A stretch of 64,000 nt of DNA from the NCBI GenBank assembly GCA_029582155.1, contig CM055895.1, positions 13,476,770 through 13,540,769 on the forward strand. The letters run 5' to 3'. Source of the stretch: Panopea generosa (taxonomy: Eukaryota; Mollusca; Bivalvia; Adapedonta; Hiatellidae). Every line of letters starts with the position of its first letter. Positions within the stretch are counted from its first letter, which is position 1. A program made the translations under genes and the position numbers. The notes beneath the pieces were generated by a model. The model saw nothing but the letters and a program-made list of their open reading frames with translations. It did not search any database and was not told the origin of the DNA. Shown in pieces: positions 1-10,998 of the stretch.

Positions 1-337
1 AGTTTTTATTCAATTTTCACCAAACTTACATAGTAGTTATCTAAATTGACACTCAAACTGGATAATTAATAGCTACATGTATATCCTTTGAATCATCAAA
101 AAATGCTTTAATTGACCTTGTATGCACTCTATAGCGCTTGCAGTTATCCTTTGATTTTCATCAAACTTACATACAACCATAATATCTTGTGAAATGATTT
201 GAAATGACCTTATCTAAAAGTGTGTGGTATGACCCCTGTATTATCAAAAATTGTCTGCTTTTTATTATTTCCTCTGCCACAGGTCAGCAGTTTAGTGCCT
301 ATTCATCTATATAAAAACATAAATACATTTTCATTTT

Positions 338-440
338 TACCATACTTGCTGCCAAGTTGCTGGCTTATATTTTTATCATACTTGCTACCAAGTTGCTGGC
401 TTACATACTTACCATACTTGCTGCCAAGTTGCTGGCTTAA
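338..440 (+). repeat. Short tandem triplication
   Basis: Three copies of 'catacttgctgccaagttgc' + 'tggctta', separated by AT-rich spacers of variable length. It is a small local duplication inside older repeat DNA. Confidence 0.8.
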
Positions 441-514
441 ATTTTATCAAAACTTTCTGCACTGGATACCCAGTGAACACATCTACTAGAAAATCATCAT
501 AAATATATAAATGG

Positions 515-757
515 TGTTTTTTTTTTTTTTTTAATTGAGTTTAATATCATTTTCAACACATTTTAAGTTATATAAGGCATTTCCAGTTTAACTGGTCGAG
601 GAAGACCTCAGAATCAGTCTTGAGTAAAACCACCGTCCTATTTGCAAATAATTGGCAAACTTTCTACCTTAAAGTTTTTGGAGCCAGTGGGACTCAAACC
701 TATAACTGCTAAGGTGAGAGGTGAGTGATCTTAGACCACTCGACCACGGAGGATCCC
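515..757 (-). mobile_element. tRNA-derived SINE, family A
   Basis: On the minus strand the head reads 'tcctccgtggtcgagtggtc' (A-box like) followed by 'ggtttgagtcccactgg' (B-box like). The body has the signature 'aagtttttggagcc..gtccttc..ctcagt..ccaccaataaaactgg', and an A-rich tail appears as poly-T on the plus strand near 519. Family A recurs at 2862, 12944 and, truncated, at 16757, 43850 and 44180. Confidence 0.8.
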
Positions 758-916
758 TTTAAATGGTGTAATCTTGCCATTGGAGTAAATGAAAATTCAT
801 GCTTAAGCCAGAATTTGAGTAACTTCTGTTTTTGGTGGGTAAGAGTTTAAATTTACATTAAATGTTAGTTCATTCATAAACAAATCAAAAATGCTGCTAT
901 ACAATATATTTTTCAG

Positions 917-2012
917 CTTGGCATCATTGGGATGCTTTTGATAGCATTACTGACAGACCATTGCTGCCAGCTGATTGCCAAAACAAAGCACCACATAATT
1001 GACAAAATTGTTGAGAAACACAAAAAGGAGCAACACAAACAAGAAGAATCAGCACACAGCAATGATACCTACAATAGTTCAACATGTGACTCGGGTATGG
1101 ACGAGGAGAACGAGGAGGCAGTGTCTCTACTCGTGGAGAGAAGCACAGTGCAGAATGAATGGGATGACGATGATAATGACACAAGCAATGAACTTGAGAA
1201 CCAACTGATGAAACATATGACTTACGGTGATATCGGCAAGATGTGTTACGGAAATGTCGGTCTAGCTGTTGTTAATTTCAGCATTGCTTTGACTCAGTTT
1301 GGGTTCTGTATTGCCTACTTTATTTTTATAGGTAACACCGTGTACTCTCTATTCCCTGTGCTGCTGTGTCACAAAGACAATGTTCGGATCTGTGTTCCAT
1401 TCACACCATTAGATAACAGCACATATGGGCCACGACCTAATTTGGATATGGACAGAAACTTGTCTCAACTGCGTTATCAGACAACAATGATGAATCCTTC
1501 AAAATTAACAGACATGCCTTTATTAAACTTTACAACAGAGTTGATTATACCAAATACTACAACAGAGTTTCCTTTATCAAATACTACAACAGAGTTGCCT
1601 TTATCAAATACTACAACAGCGTTGCCTCCATCAAATACTACAACAGAGTTGGCTCCATCAAATACTACAACAGTGTTGCCTCCATCAAATACTACAACAG
1701 AGTTGCCTCCATCAAATACTACAACAGCGTTGCCTCCATCAAATACTACAACAGAGTTGCCTCCATCAAATACTACAACAGAATTGCCTCCATCAAATAC
1801 TACAACAGCGTTGCCTCCATCAAATGGTACCACAGTAATTTCAGAGATTGTGTCAACTGCTCCAAACTTGATATATCTGGTGGCATCGCCTCTGCCCATT
1901 TTCATATTTTTTGCATTTTTACGGAGTGTTCGATATCTGGGCGTGATCAGTGTGATAGCCAACATCTCCATTCTGGTTGGTTGTATATCTGTTCTCTCGT
2001 TCCTTATTATGG
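917..2012 (+). CDS. Gene 1 exon: TM2-TM5 with mucin-like loop (partial gene)
   Basis: The acceptor is 'tatatttttcag' at 905-916 and the donor is G|gtaggt at 2013. The reading frame enters in phase 0 and leaves in phase 1. Residues (counted from 917): about 1-20 are hydrophobic (LGIIGMLLIALL, TM2); 21-111 form an acidic, charged cytosolic loop; about 113-140 are TM3 (VGLAVVNFSIALTQFGFCIA); two Cys follow in LLCHKDNVRIC; about 211-306 are ten NTTT-type repeats of 9 aa; about 316-335 are TM4; and 342-365 are TM5 (IANISILVGCISVLSFLIM). The loop between TM3 and TM4 is where mammalian SLC36A1 carries glycosylation and a disulfide Cys. At 1096 nt this exon is unusually long because of the acidic loop and the repeat insertion. 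The methionine at 932 is internal, not a start, because the upstream helix is missing. Confidence 0.88.
1551..1835 (+). repeat. 27-bp in-frame coding minisatellite (NTTT[E/A/V]LPPS)
   Basis: About ten tandem 27-bp units each encode N-T-T-T-(E/A/V)-(L/F)-(P/A)-(P/L)-S. They end in a diverged NGTT copy. Every unit supplies an N-x-T sequon and a Thr/Ser/Pro block, so the loop is mucin-like. Differences between units (gag/gcg/gtg for E/A/V, cct-cca/cct-tta for PP/PL) alternate, which suggests unequal exchange of blocks. Copy number probably varies between individuals (inference). Confidence 0.95.
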
Positions 2013-2033
2013 GTAGGTTCATATTTCTACTAT

Positions 2034-2210
2034 CTAACCTGTGTAAGCAGTCACCTCTATTAAACAGCCACTTGTCTTAAGCAGCCACATTTACAGTTTC
2101 ACATTTCTATGCATTCAGGGCAAATTAAATCTGTATTAAGCAACAACCTGTCTTAAAAGGCTGCTTTTGCTCCTTCCCTTAACTGGCTGCTTAAGACAGG
2201 TTTGACTGTT
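2034..2210 (-). mobile_element. MITE-1 copy 1 (TA-type, Tc1/mariner-like ends)
   Basis: An element of ~180 bp with ends ~'acagtcaaacctgtcttaag' and its complement 'cttaagacaggtttgactgt'. Internally it repeats the same end-like phrase twice ('cttgtcttaagcagccac', 'cctgtcttaaaaggctgc'). It begins about 21 bp after the splice donor of the gene 1 exon and the exon frame runs on into it up to 2080. Six copies occur in this window. Confidence 0.85.
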
Positions 2211-2339
2211 TAATTATGTATTTCTATGAACAACAGTAAAAAAAATATGATGTGTACAAATGATATATAATCTTAAATTAGTTAACAACATTTAGTTTAA
2301 AATACCTGGAAGCTTTTTCCATGCATATTGTTTATTTCC

Positions 2340-2830
2340 ATTAAAACAGTTGTTTTTCACCATCCCGTGCATCATTATAGCCAAGGCCCATAATTCTCCC
2401 ATCTTTGTTTCTGAATTACTGTCCGTTTTTTACTTAGATTTTCAATTTTTTAAGCGATAGACCTACCAACTACTGGTATAACTGAACAATCACAGAAGAG
2501 ATTTCCCTCAAACTTAAAATGATTGTTGCTCAACATCATCTGCATCATAATGCACAAGGGCCATAACTCTTCCGCCAATTATTTTTTAATTATGCCCCCC
2601 TTTTAACTTATATTTTTAGATAAAGTTTGGAGATTCGCTTGTAAACTTGAAACATTTGTTTGTAACCATCAGCCTCATTATTACTGACCAATTACTGGCC
2701 CATAACTCTCTCACCATTTTTTGGTTGAGCCTGCTTGCTGCGAGTTCAAGATAGTCATCACAATGGTGGTGTGCGTGAGGGACAGAGTGCAACCGTGCAT
2801 CAATCCGATATTGTCCAGAATGTAACTTTC
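2340..2830. repeat. Decayed interspersed repeat ('ccataactct' family)
   Basis: Phrases such as 'caagggccataactct', 'catcatctgcatcataatgc' and 'ggcccataactctctcacc' recur at ~130-190-bp spacing. They resemble the units in other hairpin-ended repeats of the window. No coding potential was seen. Confidence 0.5.
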
Positions 2831-2861
2831 TCAGGTATAGAGGGATATTGAAATAGCAAGG

Positions 2862-3115
2862 GTCCTCTGTGGCCGAGTGTTCTAAGGCGCCATCTCAAGA
2901 TCTCTTACTTCTCACTGCTAAAGTTGTAGGTTTGAGTCCCGCTCACTCCAAAAACTTTATGTGAGAAAGTTTCTAGTTACTTGCGGAAGGACTATAGGTC
3001 TACTCAGTCTTATCAGTCTGTGGTCTTTCTCCACCAATAAAACTGGATATGCTATATATAACCTGAAATGTGTTGAAAATGGTGTTAAACCCCATTAAAA
3101 AAATATAAATAAAGA
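2862..3115 (+). mobile_element. tRNA-derived SINE, family A (near full length)
   Basis: The head is 'cctctgtggccgagtgttct' with the B box 'ggtttgagtcccgc'. The body contains 'gtctttctccaccaataaaa' and the tail 'gttaaaccccattaaaaaaa'. The plus-strand head and A-rich 3' end show the orientation. The A and B boxes look tRNA-Leu/Ser-like, with a long variable arm. Confidence 0.85.
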
Positions 3116-3129
3116 AATGGCAAAGAATA

Positions 3130-3650
3130 AATGTAAACCATAATGAAACAAAGTGTCATGTGTAGGACCCAGGTCTATACGTTAAAGATCAAGGTCACAT
3201 TTAGAGGTCAAGGTCAGAAATAGGTACACAATTTTGTGTCCGCTCTATATCTTGTAAACCACTTGACAGATTATGAAATAACGTGATACAAATGTTCACC
3301 ATAATCAGGCGATGTGTGGCAGGCATGACATAGGTTCATAGTTCAAAGGTCAAGGTTGCAATTAGAGATTCAAGGTCAGAAAAAGGTACAATATTTCATC
3401 TTGACTTCCTTTCATCTAAACCACTCGTCAGAATTTAAAATAAGTGACACAACTATTTGTCATAATGAGTAGGTGCTTCGTAAGCAGGACATAGATCCAA
3501 AGGTCAAAGTCACACTGATAGGTTCAAGGTCAGAAATATTTACAACATGTGGTGTCCGCACCACTTTTTTAAAACTACTTGATAGATTGTAAAACAATGT
3601 GCCACAAACAACACCGCAATGAGACTATGTTGGCTCACAGGTCTGTACTA
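3130..3650 (+). repeat. Tandem-core repeat (~180-bp units, 'aaggtcaaggtca')
   Basis: About three diverged units carry 'aaggtcaaggtca..' and 'gtgtccgctctatatcttgt..aaccactt'. The same core occurs at 13965-14480, 24856-25880 and 51110-51560. These are probably internal arrays of nonautonomous, hairpin-ended mobile elements common in bivalves (inference). Confidence 0.6.
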
Positions 3651-3719
3651 GTGAACACTACATTGTAGTCCTTAGGCATTTCGTGTCAAGTATTATAGTT
3701 AGGAAAGGTATATATGAAC

Positions 3720-3908
3720 CAGGGGCAGATCCAAGATTTTAGTTTGGGAGAAGAAGGGGCGCAATCTTAGGTGGTGTAAAACAAAATCTGAATGGTCACG
3801 TATGCTTTTCAATAGAAATACAGTGGAATTAAATAAAATATGGGAGTTGAGGGGAGGGTGGGTGGACATGCACAGTTTTTTGGGGTTTTTTAAGAGTAAA
3901 TCCACTAT
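3720..3908 (+). mobile_element. hAT-like MITE, copy 1
   Basis: The left end 'caggggcagatccaagattt' and right end 'agtaaatccactattg' are near-complementary versions of the ends seen at 41637-41800 and 62653-62850 ('caggggcggatccatgat' / 'agatccgccattg'). The interior shares 'ttcaatagaaatacagtgga' and 'tgggagttg'. Ends starting CAGGGG are typical of hAT elements. The target duplication is not clear. Confidence 0.65.
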
Positions 3909-4173
3909 TGTGAACCTGCATGTACTTTTAATCATTTTGTCAGACTATCCTTTCAGATACTATGCATTGTATATAGTTAAATATATAACTAATCTATGGT
4001 GGGGTAATGAAACTATTTTTTGTTTAACTTCATTTAAGTCGAATATTTTCAATGTCCATTAACATTTGACTTGATGAGAGATGACTGTTATTCATTGCAT
4101 TGAAACTGATTTGGTCTGTCTCAGGTGATCAAGGTTGGTAATCTTTTAATCGTTCTTCCTTATCTATTGACAG

Positions 4174-4268
4174 GTTTTAAAGTGCAGGAGGGCATCAACT
4201 ATTTTCACTGGGAGGGATTACCTGTATTCTTCGGAATGGTGACTGGAGCATTTGAAGGAATTGGACTA
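4174..4268 (+). CDS. Gene 1 exon: TM6 region
   Basis: The acceptor is 'tatctattgacag' (AG at 4172-4173) and the donor is 'gtaagt' at 4269. The exon enters in phase 1, completing Gly with GT, and leaves in phase 0. It encodes FKVQEGINYFHWEGLPVFFG, MVTGAFEGIGL. This matches the Aa_trans segment in which SLC36 proteins read roughly 'W.. PLFFGTAIFSFEGIG', a core substrate-pathway helix. The glycine-rich 'GAFEGIGL' is continued by 'VIPIESSM' in the next exon, reproducing the well-conserved family motif across the junction. The intron downstream is about 5 kb and filled with SINE and tandem repeat. Confidence 0.92.
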
Positions 4269-4289
4269 GTAAGTTGGTATTTTCAATTG

Positions 4290-4558
4290 CTAGATTTGTT
4301 TGTTTGTTTAGCATCTTTTTTATGTCATATGTGAATATCAGTTAACTAACCACTATTTCCTTGGATCCTTAAAGGTTAACGTATCCATATGTAACTGATA
4401 CCTATTCCACATGAGTTAGCAATGAGAGATAAATAATAATGAGATGCAATGTATATCAATACTTCCCGAGACTGACCGGATGGGGTTTCAATATTGCAGT
4501 CTCACAACCCCTGGATTGATAGTCAGATGTGCTATTAACTGAGCTAACCTGGCCTGGC
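4290..4558 (-). mobile_element. tRNA-derived SINE, family B
   Basis: Read on the minus strand, the head is 'gccaggttagctcagttaat' with B-box-like 'gttgtgagactgc' nearby. The body has 'ggttaac..aaggatccaagg' and the tail 'catatgacataaaaaagatg'. The element starts ~20 bp after the splice donor at 4269. Other copies lie at 12790, 20728, 27762, 28258, 44926, 45520, 55880 and 60215. Confidence 0.8.
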
Positions 4559-5170
4559 TACGTTAAAATAAACACTTCCCCCTCCTAAGCATTTTCCCCC
4601 ATTTTAATGGAAAATAAAATGACTTCACTGTCTTTGAGCTATGTTTATTTTGGTATTACAAGTAATGGATATATATGTAAATTATCGGAGATAGAAAACG
4701 ATGTACGAAATAAAAATTTATAGGTATCCCAAAATAAGAGTGTCTCAAAACATAGGGTGTCCCAAAACATAGGATAAATACGGTTGTATTTTATTAAAAT
4801 ATATAACACATATATTTCAATATTTTAAAGTTTACTAAATACCTCATGACCGACTGTTTATTTTATGGCATTTTACGCAAAGTTTATCAAAAGTGTAAAT
4901 TATTATTTCTCAGAACGATCTTCTCAGTTTTGAAGAATAACACTCGTACATATTTTAACTCACATTCACCAAACATCTCCAGCTAAGATTTTCCTACACT
5001 CAAAAATTTCTGTTTCTCTAAATCATTACTCGGGTCTCATTACACAATAAATGGCAATCTGATCGCCTCGGCCTTTATGCTACACAATAGACCTCTGACA
5101 TAATAAGGTGCCATTTTGGAACTACTTTCAGTCACATGATAAAATAAAATGGTGGCCCCCTTATGCCACC

Positions 5171-8100
5171 TTATAGGCATAGTGCCACCATTGCAAAAAG
5201 GACGTGCTTCCGTGGGGTAGTCGCATAATGGCGGTTATAAATAATCCTCAATCTTCTTCTTTAAAAATGCATTTTCCTTATTTTAATGCTCATTTTTTTA
5301 TTTGAATGGCATTATTGATGTATTTTGAACATTTTGATAGCATTGTCATGTTTGAATTGCGAATTTAGAAAAAAAAATGATGCTTGGAAATTGGGGTATG
5401 AATTCATGATTACAGAAGTCTACTTTCACTTTGTCACCAGTGTACACACTGAGCAGAAAAAAAATCTCTTATATGACACATGACCCCTACTCTTCATCAT
5501 ATTTTGATAGTGCAGAGGTTGACAAACAGTAAAATGTAGGTTTCACTTCTTTCATTTGGGACTCTCTATGAATGACAAACCTTCAAACTTTTATTATTTA
5601 CTATAGAATAAAGAACAAAAATCAATGGTGGGGTTACATCTATAAGAGAGACTTGAGTGAAATGGTGGTGATTTTCCAAAATGTTAATTGTAGGTAAAAT
5701 AACTTTTTTTTTTACACTCTCATAGTCTTAAATGACAAATTGGAGACATTTGCTTCATAAAAAACAACATTTTGGCAAGTTTATGCCTCAAATAAAGCAT
5801 ATATGTGCATATTTACATTGAAATTTCATGAAAAATCACAAAATTTTGAAGATTTTTTATTTTTGATGATTTAAATGTGCAATTTTTAGCATGTACATTG
5901 TATTGAATAATGTATTTTGGTATGATAATGTCTTCAGTGTATCATGAGACCATTTTGGTGTAAAAATTTTAATGGAATTAGGTAAAATAAAAATTTTTTT
6001 GGTAAAATTAGTCAAACACATCAAAATTGCATGTCGGTCAACATCTCGCGCCTGTATATAATGATCATGTAAAAAGTGTTATTTTGACAAAAAGTTTCAG
6101 TATTTAATGCCTGCAACTTGGCAGTTTTACTTCAGATTGGTAGTACTAAGTAAAATAGAGGTAAAAAAGAGGTAATTATGAAATTAAAAAAAAAAGAATT
6201 TCCTTATAGGCATAGTGCCACCATTGCAAAAAGGAAGTGCTTCCGTGGGGTAGTCGCATAATGGCGGTTATAAATAATCCTCAATCTTCTTCTTTAAAAA
6301 TGCATTTTCCTTATTTTAATGCTCATTTTTTTATTTGAATGGCATTATTGATGTATTTTGATAGCATTGTCATGTTTGAATTGCGAATTTAGAAAAAAAA
6401 ATGATGCTTGGAAATTGGGGTATGAATTCATGATTTCGGAAGTCTACTTTCACTTTGTCACCAGTGTACACACTGAGCAGAAAAAAAATCTCTTATATGA
6501 CACATGACCCCTACTCTTCATCATATTTTGATAGTGCAGAGGTTGACAAACAGTAAAATGTAGGTTTCACTTCTTTCATTTGGGACTCTCTATGAATGAC
6601 AAACCTTCAAACTTTTATTATTTACTATAGAATAAAGAACAAAAATCAATGGTGAGGTTACATCTATAAGAGAGACTTGAGTGAAATGGTGGTGATTTTC
6701 CAAAATGTTAATTGTAGGTAAAATAACCTCTTTTTTTACACTCTCATAGTCTTAAATGACAAATTGGAGACATTTGCTTCATAAAAAACAACATTTTGGC
6801 AAGTTTATGCCTCAAATAAAGCATATATGTGCATATTTACATTGAAATTTCATGAAAAATCACAAAATTTTGAAGATTTTTTATTTTTGATGATTTAAAT
6901 GTGCAATTTTTAGCATGTACATTGTATTGAATAATGTATTTTGGTATGATAATGTCTTCAGTGTATCATGAGACCATTTTGGTGTAAAAATTTTAATGGA
7001 ATTAGGTAAAATAAAAAATTTTTTGGTAAAATTAGTCAAACACATCAAAATTGCATGTCGGTCAACATCTCGCGCCTGTATATAATGATCATGTAAAAAG
7101 TGGTATTTTGACAAAAAGTTTCAGTATTTAATGCCTGCAACTTGGCAGTTTTACTTCAAATTGGTAGTACTAAGTAAAATAGAGGTAAAAAAGAGGTAAT
7201 TATGAAATTAAAAAAAAAAGAATTTCCTTATAGGCATAGTGCCACCATTGCAAAAAGGAAGTGCTTCCGTAGGGTAGTCGCATAATGGCGGTTATAAATA
7301 ATCCTCAATCTTCTTCTTTAAAAATGCATTTTCCTTATTTTAATGCTCATTTTTTTATTTGAATGGCATTATTGATGTATTTTGATAGCATTGTCATGTT
7401 TGAATTGCGAATTTAGAAAAAAAAATGATGCTTGGAAATTGGGGTATGAATTCATGATTTCGGAAGTCTACTTTCACTTTGTCACCAGTGTACACACTGA
7501 GCAGAAAAAAAATCTCTTATATGACACATGACCCCTACTCTTCATCATATTTTGATAGTGCAGAGGTTGACAAACAGTAAAATGTAGGTTTCACTTCTTT
7601 CATTTGGGACTCTCTATGAATGACAAACCTTCAAACTTTTATTATTTACTATAGAATAAAGAACAAAAATCAATGGTGAGGTTACATCTATAAGAGAGAC
7701 TTGAGTGAAATGGTGGTGATTTTCCAAAATGTTAATTGTAGGTAAAATAACCTCTTTTTTTACACTCTCATAGTCTTAAATGACAAATTGGAGACATTTG
7801 CTTCATAAAAAACAACATTTTGGCAAGTTTATGCCTCAAATAAAGCATATATGTGCATATTTACATTGAAATTTCATGAAAAATCACAAAATTTTGAAGA
7901 TTTTTTATTTTTGATGATTTAAATGTGCAATTTTTAGCATGTACATTGTATTGAATAATGTATTTTGGTATGATAATGTCTTCAGTGTATCATGAGACCA
8001 TTTTGGTGTAAAAATTTTAATGGAATTAGGTAAAATAAAAAATTTTTTGGTAAAATTAGTCAAACACATCAAAATTGCATGTCGGTCAACATCTCGCGCC

Positions 8101-8722
8101 TGTATATAATGATCATGTAAAAAGTGGTATTTTGACAAAAAGTTTCAGTATTTAATGCCTGCAACTTGGCAGTTTTACTTCAAATTGGTAGTACTAAGTA
8201 AAATAGAGGTAAAAAAGAGGTAATTATGAAATTAAAAAAAAAAGAATTTCCTTATAGGCATAGTGCCACCATTGCAAAAAGGAAGTGCTTCCGTAGGGTA
8301 GTCGCATAATGGCGGTTATAAATAATCCTCAATCTTCTTCTTTAAAAATGCATTTTCCTTATTTTAATGCTCATTTTTTTATTTGAATGGCATTATTGAT
8401 GTATTTTGAACATTTTGATAGCATTGTCATGTTTGAATTGCGAATTTAGAAAAAAAAATGATGCTTGGAAATTGGGGTATGAATTCATGATTTCGGAAGT
8501 CTACTTTCACTTTGTCACCAGTGTACACACTGAGCAGAAAAACAATCTCTTATATGACACATGACCCCTACTTTTCTCATCATATTTTGATAGTGCAGAG
8601 GTTGACAAACAATAAAATGTAGGTTTCACTTCTTTCATTTGGGACTCTCTATGAATGACAAACCTTCAAACTTTTATTATTTACTATAGAATAAAGAACA
8701 AAAATCAATGGTGGGGTTACAC
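5171..8722 (+). repeat. Tandem array of ~1024-bp units, 3.5 copies
   Basis: Units start at 5171, 6204, 7228 and 8252 with 'ttataggcatagtgccacca'. Spacings are 1033, 1024 and 1024 bp. The last copy breaks off near 8722. Units 2 and 3 are almost identical. Units 1 and 4 both keep a ~10-bp segment ('aacattttga' around 5326 and 8408) that units 2 and 3 lack. Each unit is AT-rich and noncoding. The 77-codon minus-strand frames at 6881 and 7905 are the same spot in two units. Confidence 0.95.
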
Positions 8723-9291
8723 CTAATATACATGTACGTTGAAAATCTAAACGATGGTTAATCAAGATTGATATTTTAAATTTCCCTATTAACATGACCC
8801 ATGTCGAGTGTATAAATTAAAAAAATCAATTTAATAACACCATCTATTCAACTTAACGACAGATACATAATTTGTTACTTTCACGCGAATGAACACAGAC
8901 TTGTAACACAGGGGAATTGCGTTGGTGTATTCTAGAGCTATACACGAGGTGTATTAGATGGAGGGTACAGAAATTCCTGATGTTTCACGATTTAATAAAT
9001 GGGTCACACCTTTACTCATTGGTAAAGGATATCATACAAAATGATCAATGTAAAATAAAGTTATAGCACTCTAAAATTTTCAGTTGAAGAAAATCTTGAT
9101 TTGAGATGTTTAGTGAAACTTGGGCCAGTCCCCAAAGTACTTTGATTCTTCTTAAGGCGTTCTTCACCCATGTAATAATCTACAATGTTCACTTGTAAAC
9201 TTAATGACAAACAGTCAGTGCTGAAATACTGATTGATTACTATGTTACAGAGCATGTTTCAGTAGCAAAACTGTTTGGTTTTTTGTTGTAG
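8723..9291. other. Intron sequence, nothing recognised
   Basis: Intron sequence between the end of the 1-kb array and the conserved exon at 9292. No repeat family or coding signal was recognised. Confidence 0.5.
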
Positions 9292-9571
9292 GTCATTCCA
9301 ATAGAGTCGAGCATGGAAGGTAACAGAGAACTGTTCCCACTTTTCCTACATGGTGCCCTGCTCGTCTTGACCTTGGTTCTTGGCTCGTTTGGTATCCTTG
9401 GTTACCTGAAGTTTGGGAATGGTGTACATCAGATGCTGAATACCAACATCCCGGATGGAAACCCTTTGGCCATTGCAGTCAATGTTGGTATATGTGTTGG
9501 AATATTGCTTACATTTCCGCTACAGATTTTCCCTGTCATAGAAATACTGGAGAAATATTTATTTACGGAAG
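9292..9571 (+). CDS. Gene 1 exon: conserved TM7-TM8 core
   Basis: The acceptor is 'ttttttgttgtag' (AG 9290-9291) and the donor is G|gtaagt at 9572. The exon enters in phase 0 and leaves in phase 1. It encodes VIPIESSMEGNRELFPLFLH, then a helix (ALLVLTLVLGSFGILGYLKF), a polar loop ending in TNIPDGN, and a further helix (NVGICVGILLTFPLQIFPVI) followed by EILEKYLFTEG. The order 'P.E..M......F...L', 'G.LGYL.FG', 'T.N.P', 'TFPLQ..P' is the most recognisable SLC36/AVT signature in the window. Nothing is missing or frameshifted. The methionine at 9313 is internal. Confidence 0.94.
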
Positions 9572-9639
9572 GTAAGTTTATGACAGAGCTCATCTTTATG
9601 TAGATCTATGGAATAAATGATTTTCTTTGTCTCAAAGAA

Positions 9640-10531
9640 TTAATTTAATAAATCTATTGTAAGTCCTTTATCGACTAAAGGTTCATCCTCTGTCTGTCCG
9701 TCTAAAATTATCAAAGCTGGGTATGTAAAACTTAGCATGTGGATAGAAGACAATAAGGAGATAGTACAGTTCATTTTACTTATTCAGTCGGACAAAATTT
9801 GTGGAAGCTATGCCATTCTTAAAGAATAAATTGTTTGCCGTGCCCGTACCTATTCACTCAAAATTGCTGCTACCCAAACTTTTTTATTGACTTTCAAAGC
9901 GTTTAATTTTTTTTTTTTTTTCATGATTACAGTCCTTTTTCCCTTAAAATGACTATACAAGATAAAAAATTTGGCAAAAAATATTATCTTCCAACCTACT
10001 CACATGAAAAATACTGGGTCAGAGCACATCAAACAAATATCTTTTTAAGGATGGCCCTATGGCAACAAAATAGGTAAACCAGTAGCGGACTGTGTTGCTT
10101 GCAATACTCCAGTGTCTTGTTTTATAAGAAATTCTCTTATGTATTATTTTCACTTGTTTTAAAATGTTACCTCTTAAACCATGGCAAATCTTGTGTTCCA
10201 ATCAAATCATTGTTTAAAGGAATCAGGGAGACTTAAATAACAAAATGAAACCAGAGCCTGCCTTACAAAAATAATTATGTCTTCTTGTCTGGGTTCCATA
10301 ATTGGAGGTATTTGTTGCAGTCAAACAAATAATAAAGTTGACTAATATAGCTGAAAGCTGGAATAATTTTATGTCGCCACCATTTAAAGTATAAAGGGAG
10401 TGCATGGTGTCAACCCTGTCTATTCATCCACCCATCTGTCTGACTGACCAAAAATTATTTCAGCTCAATTACTTTAGGGTATTCGGATGTAAGTGAAGAT
10501 TTGTTACTGACATGAATATTTTAATAACAAC
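9640..10531. other. Intron sequence with faint repeat traces
   Basis: 'tcctctgtctgtccgtct' near 9690 and 'tcatccacccatctgtctg' near 10425 resemble the start of the hairpin-ended repeats at 24856 and 51796. Otherwise no feature was recognised. The short minus-strand open frames here have no coding character. Confidence 0.4.
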
Positions 10532-10713
10532 TACTGTCAAACCTGTCTTAAGCAGCCAGTCAAGGGAAGGAGCAAAAGTGGCCTTTTAAGACAGGTTGTT
10601 GCTTAATACAGGTAAGTTTGCTCTGAAAACATAGAAATTGGAAATAGTGAATGTGGCTGCTTAAGACAAGTGGATGCTTAATAGAGGTGACCACTTATAC
10701 AGGTTTGACTGTA
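10532..10713 (+). mobile_element. MITE-1 copy 2
   Basis: The ends 'tactgtcaaacctgtctt' and 'aggtttgactgta' are flanked by TA, consistent with a TA target site. The interior 'cagtcaagggaaggagcaaa' matches copies 3 and 5, in the opposite orientation to copies 1, 4 and 6. Confidence 0.88.
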
Positions 10714-10998
10714 CCAAGACAGGAATGAATGAATGAAAATAAGTCTGGCCATTTTCAAAAGCAAGCGTTAATCATCATTAGCCTAATTGTTACTCATAAT
10801 ATTTGGAATTTGGTATAAATGTTCCTAATAATGAAGAATACATGGGATTGGTCTTGAGGTTAATCAGGTCAAGGTCATTATTATTAAAGATAGAAAGTTG
10901 GTTTCCGTTTATCAACTTTAATTTCCTTTATAAGATAGTTTGAAAATAAATTTTGTATCCTTACATGAAGAGGAAATTTTGGATTGTTTTATTTGGAA

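Larger units (their letters stand above)
1..916. other. Intron of gene 1 with decayed repeats
   Basis: Positions 1-300 resemble the 3' part of the hairpin-ended repeat at 26521-27095: shared phrases are 'ttttcaccaaacttacatag', 'accataatatct' and 'gccacaggt'. At 338-440 a ~40-bp unit built on 'catacttgctgccaagttgc' occurs three times. A minus-strand SINE fills 515-757. The 89-codon open frame at 220-489 simply follows the triplicated unit and is not a gene. Confidence 0.6.

Noticed and set aside
1477-2022. 181-codon minus-strand open frame
   Set aside because: Antisense shadow of the transporter exon and its 27-bp repeats. The plus frame has family similarity, the minus frame none.
6881-8138. 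Two identical 77-codon minus-strand frames
   Set aside because: They are the same position in two units of the 1024-bp array. The copy in unit 1 is not maintained, and composition is AT-rich noncoding.
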